A stretch of DNA of 64,000 nt from Halovenus salina (lineage in GTDB: Archaea > Halobacteriota > Halobacteria > Halobacteriales > Haloarculaceae), in NCBI RefSeq assembly GCF_026410925.1, contig NZ_CP112972.1, positions 1,922,001 to 1,986,000 of the forward strand, read 5' to 3'. The notes under the pieces were generated by a model. The model was given only the letters and a program-made list of their open reading frames with translations, searched no databases and had not been told where the DNA came from. Position 1 is the first letter of the stretch. The number at the start of each line of letters is the position of its first letter. Below are positions 35,564 to 44,077 of the stretch, one piece after another. The translations under genes and the position numbers were made by a program.

Positions 35564-36739
35564 GTGAAAAATATTCGCGACCCGCTTTACGGGTTCATTA
35601 CGGTCAACGAGATGGAACTGGATGTGATAAGCACACCGGCGGTCCAGCGGCTCCGTCGGGTTGCACATCTCGGGTTGTCCGATGCGGTGTATCCGAGCGC
35701 TACGCACTCTCGGTTCGAGCACTCTCTCGGTGTCATGCATCTCGCCGGGGAGCTGGCTGAATCGCTGTCGTTCTCGGAGGAGACGGTACAGGCATACCGG
35801 CTCGCCGGGCTGTTGCACGACGTTGGCCACCCGCCGTTCTCTCACGCGCTCGAAGCGGTTATCGAAGAGAGGCTCGGGTTCGAGCACGAACGACAGTCCG
35901 AACGGATAATCCGAGAACTCGACGAGCTGTACGCGCCGGACGCCGAGTTCATCATCGACATTATTCACGGAAACACGGCGTACGACATTGTTGCCGGGGA
36001 TATTGACGCCGATAGACTCGACTATCTACAGCGGGACTCCCAACGGACTGGCTTTCGGAACAGCAGCGTCGACGTCCAGACAATCATCAAGTTCGCACAG
36101 GCCCACGACGACCGGATTGTCTTCGACAAGAAAGCGGTCCAAGCCATCGAGGACATGTTCTCCGCTCGGCTCAGGCTGCTGAAGACCGTCGCCGGACACC
36201 ACGCCACGCGCATCGCCGAGGCGATGCTCCGCCAGGCCGTGAACGACTTTCTCGATACCAGTTCGTACACGGCCGAGGACGTGCTCTCGTGGGACGACTA
36301 TCAGCTTCACACGCGTCTCCTGGAGTACGAAGGATATGATTCTCTCCCGAAGAATACGAACGGCGGCCTGTACACTCGGATTGCGAACAGGAACCTCTAC
36401 AAACGCGCCCTGTACGTCAACGAGAACGCTATCGGGCGGGAGGCGATTTCAGATATCGCAAACGAGTACGACGACCATCACGCTATCGAACAGGCACTCG
36501 CGGCCGAGGCTGGCGTTAGTCCGCGACGGGTTCTCGTGGACTTACCCTCGCTCCCGCCGGACGAGAGCACGACGGTCAACATCATGATGCCCGACGGGAT
36601 TCAGCAGTTCTCCGACATCTCACCGACACCGTCGCACCTTATCGATGTCCAGTGGCGAAACACAACTCTCGGCGTGTACTCGCCACAGAGCGCCACCAGT
36701 GCTGTTCGGGAGGCAGCCCAAGAGTACTTCGACCTCTGA
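35564..36739 (+). CDS. HD-domain phosphohydrolase
   Basis: 391 residues from a GTG supported by the Shine-Dalgarno at 35541. The HD motif is intact: HSRFEHSLGV (first His), LLHDVGHPPFSH (His-Asp), and a later NTAYDIVAGDIDADRLDYLQRDS stretch with the final Asp. This order is that of the YdhJ/SAMHD1-like HD hydrolases, many of which cleave dNTPs or nucleotides. The substrate here is unknown. The A+T content in the first half is a little higher than in its neighbours. About 200 bp of quiet sequence and a MITE follow. Confidence 0.88.
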   Translation: MKNIRDPLYGFITVNEMELDVISTPAVQRLRRVAHLGLSDAVYPSATHSRFEHSLGVMHLAGELAESLSFSEETVQAYRLAGLLHDVGHPPFSHALEAVIEERLGFEHERQSERIIRELDELYAPDAEFIIDIIHGNTAYDIVAGDIDADRLDYLQRDSQRTGFRNSSVDVQTIIKFAQAHDDRIVFDKKAVQAIEDMFSARLRLLKTVAGHHATRIAEAMLRQAVNDFLDTSSYTAEDVLSWDDYQLHTRLLEYEGYDSLPKNTNGGLYTRIANRNLYKRALYVNENAIGREAISDIANEYDDHHAIEQALAAEAGVSPRRVLVDLPSLPPDESTTVNIMMPDGIQQFSDISPTPSHLIDVQWRNTTLGVYSPQSATSAVREAAQEYFDL

Positions 36740-36874
36740 ACGGACCAGTCCACGAGGGGTTCCTGTACAGCATCCGCCGGCCACCCCTTCACAACGCAGC
36801 CACGTCGCCGGGGCGTCGACACTCCGGCTCAGACTGGTCACGAACACGTCCTCATAGTGATTGTTGCGGTTATT

Positions 36875-36917
36875 TTCGTGACCACGTCACGAATATCAGT
36901 GTTTCACGGCGTGAGAC
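36875..36917. repeat. Dispersed 43-bp repeat, copy A
   Basis: Matches the segment at 47242-47284 at 33 of 43 positions, including the block GTCACG-ATATCAGTG. In this copy it contains the perfect hairpin TTCGTGAC-CAC-GTCACGAA (36875-36893) followed by an imperfect one (GTTTCAC ... GTGAGAC). It lies 136 bp downstream of the HD-domain gene. Confidence 0.5.
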
Positions 36918-36943
36918 CCACGTCTCGTTTCCCGACGGCGGTA

Positions 36944-37329
36944 GTGTTCAGATAAGAGATTTGGAGGGGGATTCAGACGAAGAAAGCCCTCGACTGTCTC
37001 GACTCCCGCGTTCCGAAAGACTCGCGCCGCTCGTCTTTCGTCGTTCCGCTCATGCTATTCGCGGAACACTCGCTGCGCGTGGTTCGAAAGAGCGGAGCTC
37101 TTTCGTCATCACGAAAATCTTTGATTTTCGAACGACTTCGGCCGTTTCACGGCCTGCAGTGTCTCCTCACGGCGCAACGCGCCGTTCGGACGGGCCGAGG
37201 CGGCAGTGCCGCCTCGCGGCTTACGTCGTCCGGGTTCGTCGAGACAGCCTCGCCCTTTCAGTCCGCCAGGGTTTGCTTGGTTAGCCGGTAGAAACAATAT
37301 GTTTGCTCGGTGCTTATCTGAACACCGCC
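36944..37329. mobile_element. MITE (386 bp) with IS6-family ends and a chain of hairpins
   Basis: Ends are GTGTTCAGATAAG (36944-36956) and its complement CTTATCTGAACAC (37313-37325), identical to the ends of the IS6-family element at 52387-53075. The extended ends also agree one-to-one with that element: CGGTAGTGTTC... on one side and GGCGGTGTTC... on the other. A 12-bp direct repeat, CCGACGGCGGTA, flanks it (36932-36943 and 37330-37341). There is no ORF with coding character inside; the interior is seven successive perfect hairpins. Probably moved in trans by an IS6 transposase. Confidence 0.82.
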
Positions 37330-37409
37330 CCGACGGCGGTAACGACTCGCAACAATCAGTATCAGACAATCACACGCCTTTTTGTCCGACGGCCCCTCTT
37401 TCGAACCGA

Positions 37410-38294
37410 ATGCAGGTCACCTTGCTCGGCACGGGCGACACGACCGGTACACCCACCGTTGGCTGTGACTGTGACACCTGCGAGAGCGCCCGTGAGCCGT
37501 CCGACGAACTCCGCGAACGACTCCGCCAGCAGGGGGCAACAATCACCCCGAGCGGCGGCGTCGAACGAACGCGCTTCTCGGTTCACGTCCACAACGAACG
37601 CACCGACGAGTCTCTCTTGATAGATTTTAGCCCCGATTTCCGCCACCAGTTCCTCCGGGAAGATGTCCCGCTTCCGGACGCGGCCGTCGTCACGCATATC
37701 CACTTCGACCATCTCGACGGGCTGGGCAACTGCTACCGCCTCCTCGACGAAATCGAGGTCTTCGCTGCCGACGAGACCGACCCAGCGACCGGTGAGAGTG
37801 TCGCCGACACCGTAGCCAGCGATTACGACTACCTCGATGGGGTGGCTGTCGAACCCCAGACGCCCCTCGAACCCTTCGAGACCTGTGGGTTCGAGGGCAC
37901 GCTCGTCCCGGTCGTCCATCCGCCACTTCTCTGCTACGGACTGACAGTCGAAGACCTCGAGACCGGGGCAAAGCTCGCGGTGACGGGCGACACCTGTTAT
38001 GCGATTCCGGAGGTTACGCGACGCCAGCTCGCGGGGGCGGACCTGTTGCTCGCCGAGGCGCTGGTGCCCGCTGATCTCTGTGAATACCACCCACTCGGCG
38101 GCGACCACCACGACAGCGACGGGGTCCCCCGGACCTTCGGGACGAAACACATGACACGAGAGGGTGCGCTCGAACTAGCCGACGAACTCGACGCCGAGCA
38201 GACCCGCCTCGTTCATGCTGCTCACTTCTATTCGGCCGAGGAGGCCTTCGAGACAGCGCTCGCTGTCGACGGCGAGCAGTATCACCTGCCCTAA
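37410..38294 (+). CDS. Metallo-beta-lactamase-fold hydrolase (PhnP-like)
   Basis: 294 residues from the ATG at 37410; the frame upstream of it runs through the MITE and is not coding. The fold is clear: MQVTLLGTGDTTGTP, a CDCDTCESA metal-ligand-like Cys stretch, the HIHFDHLDG zinc motif (HxHxDH), VTGDTCYA with the bridging Asp, and a late HAAH His. It resembles PhnP-type cyclic phosphodiesterases and related nucleotide hydrolases. The exact substrate is unknown. It is likely on its own promoter. Confidence 0.88.
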   Translation: MQVTLLGTGDTTGTPTVGCDCDTCESAREPSDELRERLRQQGATITPSGGVERTRFSVHVHNERTDESLLIDFSPDFRHQFLREDVPLPDAAVVTHIHFDHLDGLGNCYRLLDEIEVFAADETDPATGESVADTVASDYDYLDGVAVEPQTPLEPFETCGFEGTLVPVVHPPLLCYGLTVEDLETGAKLAVTGDTCYAIPEVTRRQLAGADLLLAEALVPADLCEYHPLGGDHHDSDGVPRTFGTKHMTREGALELADELDAEQTRLVHAAHFYSAEEAFETALAVDGEQYHLP

Positions 38295-38381
38295 AACTTG
38301 TTCAGATACTGGTATTCATCCGGCTATTTTATCAGTCTGGTTTTCATGCAGTTATATATGACACGCACGGGCTCACGGCTG

Positions 38382-40037
38382 ATGACTACCTACGAGCGAA
38401 CGCTCTGGAAGACCATGGAGCTGCTCGGCATCACGGAGTCGATAGAGCGGAAGGTGCTGACAGCTATCGTGTTGCAGTTTCTTGCAACGGTCGCCATCTT
38501 CCTGCTGCCGTTTTTCGTCTCTGGGGTCGTCTTTTTCGTTCTCGCGGCGGTGCTATTCGTCCTCGCGGCAGCCGCTGCGGCGAACACCGTTCTGGTCGTC
38601 CGTCGTGACTTCATCACGCCGGTCCTCGACCTCGAAGCGACCGCGACACAGATGGCACAGGGAGACATTGATGTCCAGGCCGAGCAAAGCGACCAGCCAG
38701 ACGAGATTGGCTCGCTGCAAAACGCCTTCGTCGACCTAGAGGAGTTCCTCGATACCGTGGGACGCCAGGCCGATGCGCTCTCACGCCAGCAGTTCGACGA
38801 CTCGGTACTCGACGAGGACGTCCCCGGCGAGTTCGGCGAATCGATGTCTCGGATGACGACGAGCCTCCGGGAGTACACCGAAAACCTCCAGGATATGAGT
38901 AACCAGATGGAGCGCCGGTCGATGCATCTCCAGCAGCTCGTGACCGCCTTCAGCGATGCCGCAGAGCGCGCACAGGAGGGCGACCTCACGGCGACCATCG
39001 ACGAGAACTCTCTCCAGCTCGAAGAGGAACAACACGAACAGCTCGTCGACAACTACAACGAACTCATCCGGACCATCGGCGAGACAGTCAGCCAGGTCCA
39101 GACCTTTGCGACCGATGTCTCCAAGGCCAGCGACGACGTGACCGAAACCACCGACGAGGTCGAGAGTATCAGCACCGACGTTGCCAGGTCGATTCAGGAA
39201 ATCTCCGACGGCGCGGCAAAACAGACCGAGGAACTCCAGGCGGTCGCCGAGGAGATAAACAACCTCTCAGCGACGGTCGAACAGATTGCGGCCTCGGCCA
39301 ACAACGCCGCCTCGACCGCCGGGGAGGCCGCCGAGCGCAGCCGGAGCGGCCGCGAGGCTGCCGAGGATGCGATCACCGAACTCGACGAGCTGGAGGCGAG
39401 TATCAGCGAGACCGCGACTGCCGTCGAGCAACTCGTCGAGGAGATTCAGGAGATCGACGAAATCGTCTCGTTCATCGACGAGGTCGCCGAGGAGACGAAC
39501 CTGCTCGCGCTGAACGCCTCTATCGAGGCAGCCCGTGCCGGGCAGGCCGGCGAAGGGTTCGGCGTCGTTGCCGACGAGGTCAAGAATCTCGCTGAAGAGA
39601 CCAAAGAGTCGGCGGGTGAGATTTCAGCCCGCATCGAAGCCGTCCAGACACAGTCCGAAGAGACGGTCGCCGACGTCCAGGCCATGGAGTCACAAGTATC
39701 CGACAGCGTCGGCACCATCGAGATGACATTGAACAACTTCGAGGACATCGTCGACGAGGTTGGGACGGTCAACACGACCATCCAAGAGATAAGCGACGCG
39801 ACCGACGAGCAGTCCCGTACTGCACAGGACGTGGTCGGGATGGTCGACTCTGTCGCGAGTATCAGCGAGGAGACGACCGCACAGGCCGAAGACGTGGCCG
39901 CCGCGACCCAACAACAGACTGCGTCTGTCTCGGAGGTGAGCCAGAGCGTCCGGTCGCTGTCGGCTCAGTCCGACGACCTGCGCTCGTTGCTCGAACAGTT
40001 CACCGTCGAATCTGCTGTCGCCTCACAGCCGAAGTAG
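38382..40037 (+). CDS. Membrane methyl-accepting transducer (chemotaxis signalling protein)
   Basis: 551 residues from the ATG at 38382, chosen because a TATA box (GTTATATATG, 38351-38360) is about 27 nt upstream; in-frame ATGs at 38298 and 38358 lie in or before it. Two close membrane helices (about residues 30-75) have almost no external domain between them, then a HAMP domain ([17 protein letters not shown]...), a second HAMP-like stretch, and the MCP signalling domain with the hairpin tip [41 protein letters not shown]. It should signal to CheA, but no che genes are in the window. Sensor input unknown, perhaps membrane state or a partner. Confidence 0.9.
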   Translation: MTTYERTLWKTMELLGITESIERKVLTAIVLQFLATVAIFLLPFFVSGVVFFVLAAVLFVLAAAAAANTVLVVRRDFITPVLDLEATATQMAQGDIDVQAEQSDQPDEIGSLQNAFVDLEEFLDTVGRQADALSRQQFDDSVLDEDVPGEFGESMSRMTTSLREYTENLQDMSNQMERRSMHLQQLVTAFSDAAERAQEGDLTATIDENSLQLEEEQHEQLVDNYNELIRTIGETVSQVQTFATDVSKASDDVTETTDEVESISTDVARSIQEISDGAAKQTEELQAVAEEINNLSATVEQIAASANNAASTAGEAAERSRSGREAAEDAITELDELEASISETATAVEQLVEEIQEIDEIVSFIDEVAEETNLLALNASIEAARAGQAGEGFGVVADEVKNLAEETKESAGEISARIEAVQTQSEETVADVQAMESQVSDSVGTIEMTLNNFEDIVDEVGTVNTTIQEISDATDEQSRTAQDVVGMVDSVASISEETTAQAEDVAAATQQQTASVSEVSQSVRSLSAQSDDLRSLLEQFTVESAVASQPK

Positions 40038-40928
40038 CTACTCTGCCTCGCCCGTTTCGATTGGCGCGCGAATTGTGTTGCCCCACTCCGTCCAGGAGCC
40101 GTCGTAGTTCTCCACGTCGTCGAACCCGAGCAGCTCCGAGAGGACGTACCACTCGATAGAGGAGCGCTCGCCGACCCGGCAGTAAGTGATGACCGACTGG
40201 TCTTCCTCGATGCCGACCTCCTCGTAGAGTTCGCGCAGTTCGTCGGGACTCTTGAACGTGCCGTCCTCGTCGTTCAACACTGTCGTCGTCGGGACGCTAC
40301 GCGCCCCAGGGATGTGGCCGCCGCGCTGGGCGGTCTCCTGAAGCCCTTCGGGAGCGATGACCTCGCCGGTGAACTCCGCGGGGGAGCGAACGTCGACAAG
40401 CGGGACACCGCCCTCGATTGCCTGCTCGACGTCGCTCTTGTAGGCTCGGATGTTCTCGTAGGGGCCGCTTGCGGTGTACTCCTGGGGCGTGAACTCCGCC
40501 GTCTCCGTCGACAGCTCGTAGTCGTTGTCGACCCAGTAGCCCTTCCCGCCGTCGAGCACGCGGACGTCGTCGTGACCGTAGTACTTGTACTCCCAGTAGG
40601 CAAACAGCGCGAACCAGTTCGGCACGCGCCCGCCGCCGTAGAGCACCACCGTCGAATCCTCAGTGATGCCGGCCTCGCTGTTCAGGTTCTCGAAGGCTTC
40701 CTTGTCGAGGATATCTCGGGTCGTTCCGTCGCTCAGGTCTTCCTCCCAGTGGAAGAAGGTCGCACCGGGAATGTGGCCATCCTCGTAGGGTGTGTACTCC
40801 GAGTCGGCTGTGACTGTCGGGTTGTTAACCTCGAGCAGTCGGTACTCGGGGTCGTCTGCCTGGAATTGTTCGAGGTGTTCGTCTACCCACTCTGCCGTGA
40901 CGAGTGCGTCTGTTTCGTGTGCCGTCAT
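40038..40928 (-). CDS. Sulfurtransferase with tandem rhodanese domains
   Basis: 296 residues from the ATG at 40928, supported by a TATA-like TATTTTATTG about 28 nt upstream. Two rhodanese domains; only the second has the catalytic Cys, Cys250 in ITYCRVGERSS. The active-loop CRxGxR order is of the thiosulfate sulfurtransferase type (mercaptopyruvate enzymes have CGxGxT). Transfers sulfane sulfur from thiosulfate to cyanide or thiols. The stop is directly adjacent to the stop of the convergent transducer gene. Confidence 0.9.
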   Translation of the reverse strand: MTAHETDALVTAEWVDEHLEQFQADDPEYRLLEVNNPTVTADSEYTPYEDGHIPGATFFHWEEDLSDGTTRDILDKEAFENLNSEAGITEDSTVVLYGGGRVPNWFALFAYWEYKYYGHDDVRVLDGGKGYWVDNDYELSTETAEFTPQEYTASGPYENIRAYKSDVEQAIEGGVPLVDVRSPAEFTGEVIAPEGLQETAQRGGHIPGARSVPTTTVLNDEDGTFKSPDELRELYEEVGIEEDQSVITYCRVGERSSIEWYVLSELLGFDDVENYDGSWTEWGNTIRAPIETGEAE

Positions 40929-41125
40929 CACCTGTATATTGGTTTCCAGCAATAAAATACACCACCCTCACGGGTATGTTGGCGGCCCTCGATGACGCCG
41001 CGAAAACAGTTCTATCGGCGCTGGTGGCGGTCTCTGTGGCCTCTCTGGTCTCTCCCACGCCGTCCTGTTGTCGCAGATTCCGGCAATAATATCTTGTTTA
41101 TACTCGGCGCGGCTGGTCGCGCGCT

Positions 41126-41653
41126 TCAGGCCTGCTGGAGCTTGTTCTGGAACTTCTCGCGGACCTTCTCGACTTTCGGACTCGCGTGCATCTGGCAGTA
41201 CGCGTCGTTGGGATTTTTCTCGAAGTAGTCCTGATGTTTCTCCTCTGCGCGGTAGAAGGTTTCCAGGTCCTGCAGTTCGGTCACCACGTCGTCGTCGTAC
41301 TCCTCGTCGACAGCCTCGATGTAGGCCTCGGCCTGGTGGCGCTGGTCCTCGTCGTGGGCGAGGACGATAGAGCGGTACTGTGTGCCCACGTCGGGACCCT
41401 GACGGTTCAGCTGTGTCGGGTCGTGGACGGTGAAAAATACGTCGAGCAGGTCGGCGTACTCCAGTGTCTCGTCGTCGTAGTCGACTTGGATGACCTCCGC
41501 GTGGCCGGTGTTGCCCGAACAGACCTCCCTGTAGGTTGGGTCCTCGGCGTGGCCGCCGGCGTACCCGGAGGTGACACTGTCGACGCCGTCGAGCTGTTTG
41601 AACGCCGCCTCGGTACACCAGAAACAACCGCCACCGAACGTTGCGCTTGGCAT
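41126..41653 (-). CDS. msrA: Peptide methionine-S-sulfoxide reductase
   Basis: 175 residues. Catalytic Cys10 in TFGGGCFWCTEAAF, with the MsrA signature GYAGGHAEDPTYREVCSGNTGHAEVIQV and DPTQLNRQGPDVGTQYRS. Repairs oxidised methionine in proteins with thioredoxin. The family motif is complete. The divergent-facing neighbours are not related; the 197-bp gap to the sulfurtransferase start contains no gene. Confidence 0.96.
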   Translation of the reverse strand: MPSATFGGGCFWCTEAAFKQLDGVDSVTSGYAGGHAEDPTYREVCSGNTGHAEVIQVDYDDETLEYADLLDVFFTVHDPTQLNRQGPDVGTQYRSIVLAHDEDQRHQAEAYIEAVDEEYDDDVVTELQDLETFYRAEEKHQDYFEKNPNDAYCQMHASPKVEKVREKFQNKLQQA

Positions 41654-41716
41654 ACCTCTGTTTGGGGCGCGATTCGTATGAATCTGACTGCTACGGCCAG
41701 TGTCGCCCGGGTGCGT

Positions 41717-42331
41717 TCAGTCGCCCGCGCCGCGGTTCGAACGCGAGGGCGGTGGAATCTGTGTCTCCGGGTCGGGGACACGCGGAAGGACACAGCGGGC
41801 CGGCTCGTCGCCGACGTGGGCGTACTGGCTCGGCGCGTTCGCCAGCGGGTGTGCAGGGTTGCGGTCGCTGGCGATGCGGGCGGCGCGCACGTCGGCGAAA
41901 TCCCGAAGCCGGTTGCGGATGCCACGCCAGTGTAGGCCCGTCGGCCCCGGAATCGAGATATCGTGGTGTTGCTGTGTTCCTCGCCCTGCCAGGACCGAGG
42001 CGTTGACGTTCGCGGCGAGGTCGTCGTGGTCCAATAGTACCCCGATTCGCGCGTCCGCGGGTGAGCGTGCTGCGAGCACGTCCAACCCGAGATGGAGCGC
42101 GCGATACTCTGCCACGTTGTTGTCCGGGCAGTTCTGGGGGCGCGACAGCCGGGCGACCCGCTGGCCGTCGCGTGTCTGGATGACTGCCCCGAGGCCACCA
42201 CCCGACTCTCTGAACGACCCGTCTGTCGCCAGATAGAACTCGAGGTGGTGTGTCTCTGGTGGGTGGGCAATATGTGGTGTCGGTGCCTCGTCGAACAGGT
42301 CTCGAAGTGACGGCCGGCCGTATGCGGCCAT
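41717..42331 (-). CDS. rnhA: Ribonuclease HI, haloarchaeal type
   Basis: 204 residues: an N-terminal extension of about 28, then a type 1 RNase H domain. Catalytic Asp in YLATDGSFRESGGGLGAVI, Glu in NNVAEYRALHLGLDVLA, Asp in GVLLDHDDLAANVN. The final helix, normally NxxADxLA, reads NPAHPLANAP, so the fourth carboxylate appears to be His. The enzyme removes RNA from RNA:DNA hybrids. It has a long C-terminal tail rich in Pro/Arg. About 60 bp separates it from msrA. Confidence 0.85.
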   Translation of the reverse strand: MAAYGRPSLRDLFDEAPTPHIAHPPETHHLEFYLATDGSFRESGGGLGAVIQTRDGQRVARLSRPQNCPDNNVAEYRALHLGLDVLAARSPADARIGVLLDHDDLAANVNASVLAGRGTQQHHDISIPGPTGLHWRGIRNRLRDFADVRAARIASDRNPAHPLANAPSQYAHVGDEPARCVLPRVPDPETQIPPPSRSNRGAGD

Positions 42332-42378
42332 ACATTCCGTAGGAGGGCTGTTTATAAATAACTACTGTCGATTGGGGA

Positions 42379-42618
42379 CTATTCCAGGGCCTGCGGGCTG
42401 CCGACGTAGACCGCGACGACGTTGAGCGTCACGAGCGCCACGAACGCCAGTGTCGTCGGCCTGGACTCCAGCCCGGAGAGCAACAGCGACAGGTGTAGAA
42501 AGGGGAGCACAATCGCAGCCCAGAACGCGAGTCGTCTGACGGGCCGAACGACAAGTGCACGGATGTCTGGGCGGGAGCCGGGCAGGGCGGTCGTCTCAGA
42601 GAGCGGGGAGATTGACAT
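42379..42618 (-). CDS. Small membrane protein of unknown function
   Basis: 79 residues from the ATG at 42618 (MSISPLSETTALPGSRPD). Two predicted membrane helices: LAFWAAIVLPFLHLSLLLSGL and TLAFVALVTLNVVAVYVG. A short basic stretch before the first helix suggests a cytoplasmic N-terminus. No family is recognised. It is 47 bp upstream of rnhA on the same strand. Confidence 0.55.
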   Translation of the reverse strand: MSISPLSETTALPGSRPDIRALVVRPVRRLAFWAAIVLPFLHLSLLLSGLESRPTTLAFVALVTLNVVAVYVGSPQALE

Positions 42619-42766
42619 TGGAGGGGTCACCTGGATAGGGCTACAACGGATTCCCACATATAACCGACCGAGCGTTCAGCTTGTTTCGGCTCGCTTAACG
42701 CTGGCGACGCCGATTTTATACCAGTATTTGTATCTTTTATAACGCGCTTAGAGGGGCGGAAATATT

Positions 42767-43231
42767 TTATAAGATATTCTCGGTGCTTTTTGGCGATTCT
42801 CGCTCGGAGAGGTCACCGAGTGGTGCGACGTCGACCTCGTGGGGGGCGGGCGTATGAATCGTCGCCGTCTCTCGAATCGCGTCGGCGACAGCGCGTCGCC
42901 AGTCTGCGACCGCCTCGACATGGCGGTCGTGGTGGCGTTCGACGGTATAGGTCTCTGTTGGGTCGTCTCGGAGCGCTTGTTCGGTGTCGACGGCGCTGGG
43001 ATATGCCGGGGCCGTCTGCTCGATGAGCACGCTCGGGTCGACGTGGAGTGTCTCGCCGCCGTCATCTGTCGCCGTGGCGACGTGCAGGCGGGCGCGCATC
43101 CGACCACTGAACGGCGGCGTTATCCGGAGCACCGCCCGGCGGGGAGTCGACTGATTCAGCTCCATCGCCGTCACGAGGTCCTCGACGGTGACTGCGAGTG
43201 ACCGAATCGATGTTGGGTCCCCATCTGGCAT
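42767..43231 (-). CDS. Soluble protein of unknown function
   Basis: 154 residues from the ATG at 43231 (MPDGDPTSIRSLAVTVEDLV). No known domain is recognised. It has a helical first part, a central strand-rich segment (RRAVLRITPPFSGRMRARLHVA) and an acidic/His-rich second half. The ORF is GC-rich with acidic composition like its neighbours, so it looks genuine. Downstream it ends in the AT-rich gap before the membrane protein at 42618. Alternative start at 43258 is possible. Confidence 0.6.
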   Translation of the reverse strand: MPDGDPTSIRSLAVTVEDLVTAMELNQSTPRRAVLRITPPFSGRMRARLHVATATDDGGETLHVDPSVLIEQTAPAYPSAVDTEQALRDDPTETYTVERHHDRHVEAVADWRRAVADAIRETATIHTPAPHEVDVAPLGDLSERESPKSTENIL

Positions 43232-43448
43232 GTACGGCTGTCGGGACTGCAGCGACAAGTACCTGCTGTCATACCTTGTCAGGCACGGCCAGAATCGCGG
43301 GCGTCGGCAGATGCGAAGCCGATACTATTTTAGCTCTAGTCTGCCTTAGACAAACTGTGCACCGCGCGGGTCGACCTACAGTCAGCCCAGTGACAGAATA
43401 TGCTGCCCTCTCGCCGAACACCGCTATTCGGAGGATATTTCACGAACA

Positions 43449-44015
43449 ATGACTGACGAACTCACAATTCTGGTCGTCGACGACGAGCAAGATATCGCCG
43501 ACCTGTATACGACGTGGCTCGGGATGGAACACGAGGTCCGCAAGGCGTACGGGGGCGACGAGGCTCTCGAGAAAGCTGACGCCGACGTCGATATCGTCTT
43601 CCTTGACCGCCAGATGCCTGACTACTCGGGTGACGAGGTGCTCGAACGGATTCGTGACAGAGGGCTGGACTGCCGGGTCGTCATGGTGACGGCGGTCGAC
43701 CCCGATTTCGACATCGTCTCGATGGATTTCGACGACTACCTGACCAAGCCGGTCATGCGCGACGACCTCGACGAGGCCGTCGAGACCATGCGCGAGCGCG
43801 AGGAGTACGATCAGACCCTCCAAGAGTACTACGCGCTCGCCTCGAAGAAGGCCACTCTCGAAGCCGAGAAGACGCCCTCCGAGCTCCAAGACAGCGAGGA
43901 GTATCAGGAGATGGTCGACCGTCTCGACGACCTCGAAGAGGAGGCCGACCCCGCCACCGCTGGCTTCGACGACGATTACGACTCGCTGTTCCAGGAGTTC
44001 CCCGGCGGCGAGTAG
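43449..44015 (+). CDS. Response regulator with HalX domain
   Basis: 188 residues. Receiver domain residues 1-120: acidic pocket Asp11/Asp12 (VVDDEQDIADLY), phospho-acceptor Asp53 in VFLDRQMPDYSGDE, and Lys100 in YLTKP. The C-terminal 65 residues (ETMREREEYDQTLQEYYALASKKATLEAEK...) are a HalX-type helical domain found after receivers in haloarchaea. It has no DNA-binding domain. Kinase partner not in the vicinity; the sensor kinase at 14773-16452 is too far to link. Confidence 0.92.
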   Translation: MTDELTILVVDDEQDIADLYTTWLGMEHEVRKAYGGDEALEKADADVDIVFLDRQMPDYSGDEVLERIRDRGLDCRVVMVTAVDPDFDIVSMDFDDYLTKPVMRDDLDEAVETMREREEYDQTLQEYYALASKKATLEAEKTPSELQDSEEYQEMVDRLDDLEEEADPATAGFDDDYDSLFQEFPGGE

Positions 44016-44077
44016 CCCGTTGTTTGTGGATTGTGGCGGCGTAGCGTTAATGAGACGCGCGCACCTATCAGCGGGCA

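Noticed and set aside
36740-36874. Gene-like sequence downstream of the HD gene
   Set aside because: Only stop-broken short frames; no motif or codon bias.
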